Positions 56,770 to 64,000 of a stretch of 64,000 nucleotides of DNA are shown here, in pieces. Made by a program: the position numbers and the translations under genes. The DNA lies in the NCBI RefSeq assembly GCF_018143015.1, contig NC_054753.1, positions 25,446,462-25,510,461 of the forward strand. Reading direction: 5' to 3'. Source of the stretch: Lytechinus variegatus. Taxonomy: Eukaryota > Echinodermata > Echinoidea > Temnopleuroida > Toxopneustidae. The notes below the pieces were generated by a model. The model made no database searches. It worked only from the letters and a program-made list of their open reading frames with translations, and was not told the origin of the DNA. Numbering within the stretch: the first letter of the stretch is position 1; every line of letters starts with the position of its first letter.

Positions 56770-59018
56770 GTTAGTGGTTGCTTATTCCATGGAGTTTTGC
56801 CAAATTACTAGTTTTTGGCATTGGCATACATGTACAATTGAATTGTTTAATGATCAGTACTGGCTGCAGGGTAAACATTGTTTAATTGTGCAACAGAGCA
56901 CTGTAACAGTAGATCTGATGTCAGACGTCGATCCAAGATGTACATTAAATAACAAGTTCTTGTGACATCAGACATCACTGTGACATTAGGGGGCTCACTG
57001 TTAACACAGGGCGAAAGGTACAGAAGTATGGTACCGTATTGTTAAAATTGTTCTTTATGGCTTCATCATCATATCCATTTTATCCCTCCTCCGCCATCAG
57101 CAACATCATAACTGTTGTCACCACCAACACACCGCCATCAATACCACGATCACCATTATTCTCACGTCTTCCTTCCCATATCATCATCAATATCTTCATC
57201 ATCCTCCTAATTAACATCTTCGCCATCGTCATAAAAAACACCACCACCATCATCACCTCATCACTACAACTCCATCACAACCACCACTAATACCATCACC
57301 TTCACATTCTTCTACTCCTGATCTACATCATCACTGCACCTCTGCCACCATCATAATTTGCACCTTCATGATCATCCTCCTTTTCATCACATATCAAGTC
57401 CTTTTACGCCTTTTGGACCCCTTGCGCGAGCCAATGCTCAGCGGCGCATGCACAGTCGCACAAGCGCAGCCCGGCTAGCGCTAGGGCTATACGCTAGGGC
57501 ACGGCGGCCGTGGCCCCTGCCTGCTGCACTGCATATTAGGTACAGTACGCGCCCGGCCCGAATATGACAACTTTTGCCATTGGCTTGTGGTCTGACACAT
57601 GTTTATTTAAAGCTAAAACGCGAACGCAAAGTTTGACCAATGAACATCATTCTTACATCATCGTAAAGCTTAGAAAAAACTGCACAATGACTCATGGGAA
57701 CTAAGCTGTACGATACCATCAAGCGAAATTGGAACGAGTGGGAAATCGTTTGTGGTGACATAAAGTAGGATTTTACGTTGAGTTTCATCCTATTTTTTAT
57801 ATGAAAGGGATGTTTTTGACCCCAAAACGCGAATGTAATTAACATCTTTGCAAAAATGTCAATTATTTAATGGAAATAATATGATATCAGCATTATATCA
57901 TTGGAACTAGGGATAAAAGTGGGAACTTTTTTCAGGAATGACAAAATTGTTAACAAAACATGAAATTTCCAATGGTATTTCCATAGAGTGGTAGACACGC
58001 GAGGAAAGCAAGCGCAGTTATTGTCCCATAGGATCCGATATGTAATTACCATCATCATCATCAAAGTGATCACATCCATCACCACTGCCACCTTCACTAC
58101 ATCCTCCACCATCACCACTATCATGCACCACCCTCATTATCATCATCTCCCTCCTACTCTTGATCAACATCATCACCACCATCATCGACATCATCATCAC
58201 CATCATCGTTGTTGTTATAAAAAGCATAACCACCACCACCACCATTATCATCACTACTGCCAACATCACCACGACCAACAGCACTACCCACACCATCACC
58301 ATGAGTCACTACCATCATCATCATCACCACCACCACCATCAGTCAATTCCATCATCCCCACCGCCATTATCATCACCATCATCATCACCACCACCACCAT
58401 CAGTCAATTCCATCATCCCCACCACCATTATAATCACCATCATCACCACCATCAGTCAACTCCATCATCACCACCGCCATAATCATCACCATCATCATCA
58501 TCACCACCACCATCAGTCAACTCCATCATCACCACCACCATTGTCATCACCATCATCATCACCACCACCATCAGTCAACTCCATCATCCCCACCACCATT
58601 ATCATCACCATCATCATCATCATCACCACCAACATCATCATTATCCTCAACAACATCATTGTCTCCCCCTGATCATCATCATCATCCTTCTGATCAACAT
58701 CATCATCCTTCTCCTGATCAACATCATCATCACCACCATCACTGGTGGTGATGGTGGTGATGATGTCTCTTCAATGGTGATATCTCTCTTCAATCCATGC
58801 GTCACACCTGTTGTTCAGAGGGGGATGATCTATTGTTCCATCCCCGTCCCTGAACAATAGGTGTGACTCAAGGATTTATGCCAGTGATCACCATTATCAA
58901 CATCATCATCAAGATTACTTGTATTACTGCAGTAGCACACTTCTTACTGTGCTATTCTCCAATTTATACTTCATTATAATTCATGCCTTTCTTTTGCAAA
59001 TTCTCTACCTCAAACCAG
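56770..59018 (+). repeat. Intron of gene 2 dominated by a CAT/CAC microsatellite
   Basis: From about 57060 to 57320 and from 58040 to 58750 the plus strand is a degenerate CAT/CAC/CAA trinucleotide array, with longer units such as CACCATCAGTCAACTCCATC recurring five times between 58333 and 58590. A short hairpin (GTCACACCTGTTGTTCAG with CTGAACAATAGGTGTGAC) lies at 58800-58868. The His/Thr-rich frames across it are artefacts. GC-rich sequence (57420-57560) with GCGCGC-type words interrupts. Confidence 0.75.
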
Positions 59019-59166
59019 TCGAGTCCCTTGATGCCAATAGTCCCAACTGTGAAAGAAATTATGCCATCTTCAGCGGAACCAAATAGCTCTCTTCAACCAT
59101 TCATTCCTACGGTAATGTCACCAGATGGGCAAACTCAGAGAACTCATGAAACTGATTTACCAAATG
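59019..59166 (+). CDS. TNF receptor gene 2: stalk exon
   Basis: The 148-nt exon runs from a CTACCTCAAACCAG acceptor (phase 0) to a GTATGA donor (phase 1). It encodes about 49 residues (SSPLMPIVPTVKEIMPSSAE onward) rich in Ser, Thr and Pro with one NSS sequon, the expected extracellular spacer before the membrane. In gene 1 the corresponding stalk is fused to the CRD exon. Confidence 0.78.
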
Positions 59167-60342
59167 GTATGAGGAACTCTTCTTATTTTGTTTTTGTGAT
59201 CATTATTTTATACATGTCATTTTTTCCAAACACTGAGATAGTAGGGGAGACCGGGGTTAGTTGGAACATGGGGTAAGTTGAAACATTGTAATTTCCTTTA
59301 ATGCCTGTAAAATAAATTTATGTAATACTGCCCTCAAATTTATTGCTATTAATACGACAACTGTGAAATTGAGGGCAGTATTGCATAAATTTACTTTACA
59401 GGCGTTAAAGAAAATTACAATGTTTCAACTTACCCCATGTTCCAACTAACCCCAGTCTCCCCTACTGCTTGATTTTTTAATCTTTTTTTTTTGAATTCTC
59501 ATGCATCTTTTATATCAAATTTAGACATTACATAGGGGTACAGCATTGAGACCAACATAACTTTTTAGAGAGCATGTCCAAAAGTTTTTTTTTTTTTTGG
59601 GGGGGGTGGAATATGTGTAAAATTCAATATAAGTCTTGAAAAATTATCAAGGGTTATTATTTGTGGTTTATTTGGTCCACCTTGGTAATTTTCTTGATTA
59701 AACAATATGATGTAGTTTGATATAAATTGTAAGTAAAAAAACCCCAAGAAAATGCATTAGAAATTTATAGACGTAACTGAAGGTTAAACTACGTTACGTT
59801 AAAACGTAAGGTAAAAATTTGAATTTAAATGTATGTTATGAGGAGCATTCACTTAGAAGATACAAGGGTCATCTGCCAACATATATTAAATGTTAGGTGA
59901 AACCAAATGTTCAATTTGAGACAAATTGTATGAGAGGTATTTTTGGTACTACTTAAGAAGGATTTCTTTGCAGAATTATTATATTGTATTTGTAAAAGTA
60001 TCATGAAATTTTCTTATTTTCTATTTTCAGATTTCATTTTACAATATTATAGGTATTTTAGAAGGATTTTTTGCAAAAGTATTATGTTGTATTTGTACAA
60101 GTGTAATGACGTTTTTTTTAATTTCTTTTTCAGATTTCATTTTACAATACTTTAATTTTACAATATTATATTTAGAAGGATTTTTTTGCAAAAATTAAGT
60201 ACAAGTATCATGAAGTTTCCTTATTTTCTATTTTCAGATTTAAATTTTACAATATTTACTACATGAGCTTGTCTGAAAAAAAAGTGCAAGTGAATATCAG
60301 TTTCACTTAAAATTTTGATTATTTTTCAACTTCATTTTGAAG
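59167..60342 (+). repeat. Intron of gene 2: MITE and tandem acceptor-like repeats
   Basis: A 225-bp palindromic MITE lies at 59241-59465 (ends GTAGGGGAGACCGGGGTTAG and CTAACCCCAGTCTCCCCTAC). From about 59985 to 60255 a unit of roughly 100 bp is repeated three times; each copy contains a pyrimidine tract with TTTTCAG followed by ATTT and 'ttttacaata' (near 60025, 60127 and 60232). Confidence 0.75.
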
Positions 60343-60507
60343 AGGATCCACATGATCTGCCTATTGCTGAGCCAAGGTCTACCAAGGAAGGAGTGTATGA
60401 AGCAGTCATTATTGGTTTGGCTGTATTGTTCATCTTAGCTTTGATAGGTTGGGGGTGGAGAGAATGGCATTTCAGAAAGAAGCTGCAAGATACTAAAAAT
60501 GGTCAAG
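60343..60507 (+). CDS. TNF receptor gene 2: transmembrane exon
   Basis: The 165-nt exon is phase 1 at both ends. After EDPHDLPIAEPRSTKEGVYE comes AVIIGLAVLFILALIGWGW, then REWHFRKKLQD, a single membrane helix with a basic stop-transfer sequence. The acceptor (ACTTCATTTTGAAG) is weak, while stronger-looking acceptors stand in the repeats upstream. The donor is GTAATT; GTCAAG seven bases earlier is a possible alternative. Equivalent to the gene 1 exon at 18590-18697. Confidence 0.85.
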
Positions 60508-61208
60508 GTAATTATACCTCTATTTCTTATTATTTTTTTTCATGCAACATAACTTTTCATTGCATGTAATCCTGGAAACTTTAACAAAACTCATACAGGT
60601 GGATGCATATAAAAAGAGAAGTAAAAAATTCAAAGCGTACATTATTCTATTTATTATTTATTAGCATATATTCATCCTGCTGCAAGAAGTCAGAAAAAAC
60701 ACAGCAGCAAAAACGCAGTATTTCATCAATGGCCTCATGCAAAACTCACAATCGCAGCAGAAAATATTATTAGTAGTAGAAATAAAATCATAATGACAAA
60801 TATTTTAATCTTAGTAAATGCTTATTGAATTGAATAAACAGATACTTTTGCATAAACAATAACTTGAAAATGAACAAAATTTTGAAGTTAACACAGTGAA
60901 AAATATGAATATATAGTAAACTATAAATTGTATAATCCCTGAAATTAAAGTGGATTCAGATTCACATGCAAGTTTCTACACAAATCATTTCTGATATGCC
61001 TCAGTAGTTATCGATTATAATCTGCCATGCGCGTACGATTTCCTACGCTGTTGGACTCGAATTCGAGACGAGATTCCACTCTTACCTTAAGTATCAAATT
61101 CATAGTAGAAACATGTTTAATAATTATGAAATCTATCTCTGGAAATGGGTTTCCTTTTTTGTGGGACGCACTCTATTTAATATTTTACCTTCTTTTATAC
61201 TTTCTTAG
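60508..61208 (+). other. Intron of gene 2
   Basis: AT-rich DNA with no recognised exon or repeat boundary. Confidence 0.6.
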
Positions 61209-61295
61209 AGAATATCCAACTGGAAACAGGTTTGGCTAATGGTAGAGCACCACATGGAGCTGATGACAAGGATCGTGAAGAAAGAGGTGTCTCAG
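61209..61295 (+). CDS. TNF receptor gene 2: short cytoplasmic exon
   Basis: An 87-nt exon, phase 1 at both ends, lies between TACTTTCTTAG and a GTCAGT donor. It encodes ENIQLETGLANGRAPHGADD then KDREERGVS, a charged juxtamembrane segment with no domain. It has the right phase to connect the membrane exon to the long repeat exon. Confidence 0.75.
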
Positions 61296-61493
61296 GTCAG
61301 TATTAATAAACATGTGTATCTTTTTTGGTTCCTTCTTTTTCGCATTTTGAAAAATACCTGCATTGCTTACAATCAATTCTTGTTTTTTGATGAAAGGTCA
61401 TTGTTTCATTAATTTGTGCCCGAATATCTTCCATGTAGTGATTATGATTATAATTTTTCTTTTTTTCTTCCTTGTCCCTGGATTTGTTTTTAG

Positions 61494-62477
61494 AGCCCCT
61501 GCTTGGAGGGTGCAGAAATGGAGAAGCTGGGGGAGCCTCGGGTCATGCACCAAATGGTCAACTTGTTGGAGGAGCTTCTGGAGATGCCCCTGGTGGTGCT
61601 TCTGGTGGTGCTTCTAGAGGTACCTCCAGTACTGCATCTGGAAATTTGTCTGGTGCTGCTTTTGGTCTTTTTGCTGATCTCAACCCACATTGTCAACATG
61701 ACGGTGTCTATGGTCATCCACCTGATGATGCCTCTTTTCATTCATCTAATAATGGAGATGATGCTCCTGGTCACGCAACTGCTAATGCTCCTTACTACTC
61801 ACCTGAAAGAATCTGTGGACAACCTATTGTTTGTGCCTCGGAAGATCCACCTGATGGTGCTCCTGGTCAGCCAACTGCCGGTTCTTCTGACAACCCTTCT
61901 GAAGTTGCCCAAGGTCACCCTGATGATGGTGCCCCTGGTCATCGATCTGATGGTACCTCTGGTCAACCATCTTGTAGCACCTTTAGTCATCCAGATAAGG
62001 ATGCTCTCAATGATGCATCATCTGACCATGGCTTTGATGATCCATTAAACAGTGCCACTGCTGATCAATCCGACAGTACTCTGGGACATCAGACCAACGG
62101 AGCCTGTGGCAATCATTTAGAGAGTTCCCTTGGTCATCAGTACAATAACACCTCTAGTCAACCAGCTAAAAGTGCCCCTGCCAATCTTTTAATCAATTCA
62201 TCTGATCATCAATCGGACAGTGCCTCAGAATCTATCACTGCCTCTGTTCATTCTGCCTGTGGACATCAATCTGAAACTGCCTCTGGCAATCTGTCAGACA
62301 ATGCCTCTTCGTTAGGCAGTGCCTCCATCCTTAACCTATCTGACATCGACTCTGATGATCAACCTGAAAGTAGCTGTGGTCAACTAAATGGTAATGCTTC
62401 TGGTCGTTCATTCGACAGTGCGGATGTTGATGACAGAGGAACTAATGCAATCCCAGTAAGGCCAGAAATCCCAGCAG
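61494..62477 (+). CDS. TNF receptor gene 2: long exon of degenerate octapeptide repeats
   Basis: The 984-nt exon is phase 1 at both ends (acceptor GATTTGTTTTTAG, donor GTGAGA). It encodes 328 residues, Gly/Ala/Ser/Asp/His-rich, built of a degenerate eight-residue unit near GHQSDSAS; examples in succession are GHQTNGAC, GNHLESSL, GHQYNNTS, SQPAKSAP. The underlying DNA is a decayed 24-bp minisatellite, which keeps other frames partly open. It sits in the same place as the Pro/Ser exon of gene 1, before the expected death-domain exon. It is probably a disordered cytoplasmic spacer with many Ser/Asp sites. The coding frame continues in phase 1 beyond the donor, so at least one more exon lies past the window. 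Confidence 0.78.
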
Positions 62478-62505
62478 GTGAGAATACAGTACCTTATTAA
62501 AGCTG

Positions 62506-62672
62506 GTGGGTGTTTCATAAAGCTGTTCGATGACTTTTACAGACAACTGCTGATCCTTTCTTATACTATATAAACACACAGCAGATTTTCGTTGGTGCAA
62601 GTTAGGTTCCTAAGAAAGTGTCACCAGTTACTTGAAACGTCGCTTGTAACTTATGAGCTCTATGAAACAACA
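62506..62672. mobile_element. Small MITE, second copy of the 30418 family
   Basis: GTGGGTGTTTCATAAAGCTG at the left and the decayed inverse CTTATGAGCTCTATGAAACA at the right match the copy downstream of gene 1. It begins about 28 bases after the exon donor. Confidence 0.7.
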
Positions 62673-63293
62673 CACATCTGTTTTGGTTGATATTTAGACG
62701 GTGTTTAATGCAACACATGCAAGCATTCCTTTCGTCAGGCCCATCATAGTTTACTTGTCTTGGGAAAGATTTCTATGGGAAACTTGCATACAATTAATGA
62801 CATGAAAACACAGGTACAGGTCAAGTCAGATGGCAAAGTCATTGTTCTGTCCATGTGATCTTGAAGTTTGAATATTAGAGAGAAAGTCTGTAAGAGACCA
62901 ATCTCCCTTTAGGAAATATAACAATTCCAGTCCAGTTTACCGTTGTAATAACCCATTGCTACAAGAAACAGACAACCTAATCATAAATGTATAATAGGGT
63001 GTTTTCCTTCATCAATGAATACTCTATACCACTCTGTCCCTTTGCACTCATTGTGTTTTGAACATGTTGCAACTTCTGTGGCACTCCGTGGCAAAGTGTT
63101 AAAATGGGATCTTACATCACGCTGTATCAGCAACAATGTCGCGTACGTTGAGGTCTGATAAAGCTAACAGCCTAGCAAGCAAAAACCTACCCCCCCCCCC
63201 GAAAAGAAAAGATGGAATCTCTGTTGATTTTGTATTAAAAACACTTCTCATGTTGTTTGAAGGTTTGCATGGTGGTATGTACAATTGCTGATG

Positions 63294-63693
63294 TGGTTTA
63301 CAGTACACCATGTGGAGTGTTATAGAAGCAGTGGATAGAAGAAGAGAAGGAAGTGGATAGGCGAGAAAGTGGAGATTTGAGAATAGAGTATTCTTTCTTG
63401 AGAATAGTCCTGAAAAGGACTGTAAACCAGAAGACGGACAGTCAACCTGTCCGAAACGTCGAGTCTCTCTACTACTCATCATCTCTACTCGCCGACGCAA
63501 GCCAGCATCTCCTCATCAGCTCTACTACTCAAGCTGTTCTCACTCAACATTCCTTCTGGTTTACAGTCCTTTTCAGGACTATTCTCAAGAAAGAATACTC
63601 TATTCTCAAATCTCCACTTTCTCGCCTATCCACTTCCTTCTCTTCTTCTATCCACTGCTTCTATAACACTCCACATGGTGTACCGTAAACCAC
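63294..63693. repeat. 400-bp palindrome with 140-bp near-perfect arms
   Basis: The left arm starts TGTGGTTTACAGTACACCAT and runs to about 63432 (GGACTGTAAACCAG). The right arm starts CTGGTTTACAGTCC near 63549 and ends ATGGTGTACCGTAAACCACA. The arms differ at only a few positions; the loop of about 116 bp includes CCTGTCCGAAACGTCGAGTC. Confidence 0.85.
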
Positions 63694-63933
63694 ATCAGCA
63701 ACTTCTCATGTTGAAACATCAACCTTTTCAGTTTGTTAAATTGTATAAAGATAGGAAGATTTTGTAGGCTGCAGCTCTGTAGCCAGAGTTTTCGATAAAG
63801 GTGGTTTGATTCCCACTATTCCTTAGCTGATACATGTATATGTGACAAGCAAAAAAAGAAAAGATGTGTGGAAGTATATTGTCTCCAAAAACTGTTTTTC
63901 TCCCATATTTTTGCTTTGAAAAATGTGGTTTCA

Positions 63934-64000
63934 GCCCGATAGTCCGCGGGTCTGATAGTCTTCGGGCCCGATAGTCCGTGGGTCCGATAGTCCGCGGGTC
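63934..64000. repeat. Tandem 16-bp repeat running off the window
   Basis: Units of the type CCGATAGTCCGCGGGT recur four times up to the edge and probably continue beyond it. Confidence 0.8.

Larger units (their letters stand above)
62478..64000 (+). repeat. Last visible intron of gene 2 with repeats
   Basis: A MITE related to that at 30418 lies at 62506-62672. A 400-bp palindrome lies at 63294-63693, and a tandem array starts near 63934. No death-domain exon is found before the edge. Confidence 0.7.

Noticed and set aside
57988..58672. His/Thr/Ser-rich frames of 160-170 codons on the plus strand
   Set aside because: Pure CAT/CAC microsatellite translation in an intron; the same region is open in several frames.
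61503..62048. Second open frame of 181 codons inside the octapeptide exon
   Set aside because: A by-product of the 24-bp repeat; only the Gly/Ala/Ser frame connects in phase with both flanking splice sites.

Overview
The window is AT-rich eukaryotic genomic DNA with short exons, long introns and a very dense load of foldback elements, MITEs, SINE fragments, LINE fragments and microsatellites. The gene content (TNF-receptor genes with death domains) and the repeat types (CR1-like LINE, tRNA-headed SINEs, tandem arrays carrying AGGTCAAAGGTCA, many inverted-repeat elements) suggest a marine invertebrate deuterostome, most likely an echinoderm such as a sea urchin. That taxonomic call is inference.

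Two real host genes can be assembled from splice sites and reading phase. Gene 1 (exons between 16382 and 30387, + strand) encodes a type I TNF receptor superfamily protein: a cysteine-rich ectodomain, a Ser/Thr/Pro stalk, one membrane segment, a long low-complexity cytoplasmic part and a C-terminal death domain. Its signal-peptide exon is not certain; a weak candidate lies at 8098-8163. Gene 2 (exons from 52173 to 62477, + strand) is a tandem paralogue with the same layout and the same early intron phases. Its signal peptide, cysteine-rich exons, stalk, membrane exon and a large exon of degenerate eight-residue repeats are present, but its last exon(s), presumably a death domain, lie past the right edge.

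Between the two genes (30.4-52 kb) I see no host gene. The outstanding object there is a 3,130-bp element at 40235-43364. It has a 6-bp target-site duplication, termini starting 5'-AG and inverted arms of about 1.13 kb. Each arm holds a compact transcription unit: eight perfect TGACGTCA sites, TATA box, small ORF, and a poly(A) signal in a hairpin loop. It resembles an internally deleted Polinton/Maverick. The right-arm ORF is intact (112 aa, unknown family); the left-arm copy is broken by a one-base deletion.

Other notable pieces are a 2.2-kb palindrome built of about 190-bp units (45.5-47.7 kb), two decayed copies of one CR1-like LINE (38.7-39.4 and 49.6-50.5 kb, minus strand), nested foldback elements at 1.5-3.2, 10.1-11.1, 13.1-16.1 and 22.6-27.1 kb, and a 400-bp palindrome at 63.3-63.7 kb. 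The first 16 kb contain no confidently recognised host gene.
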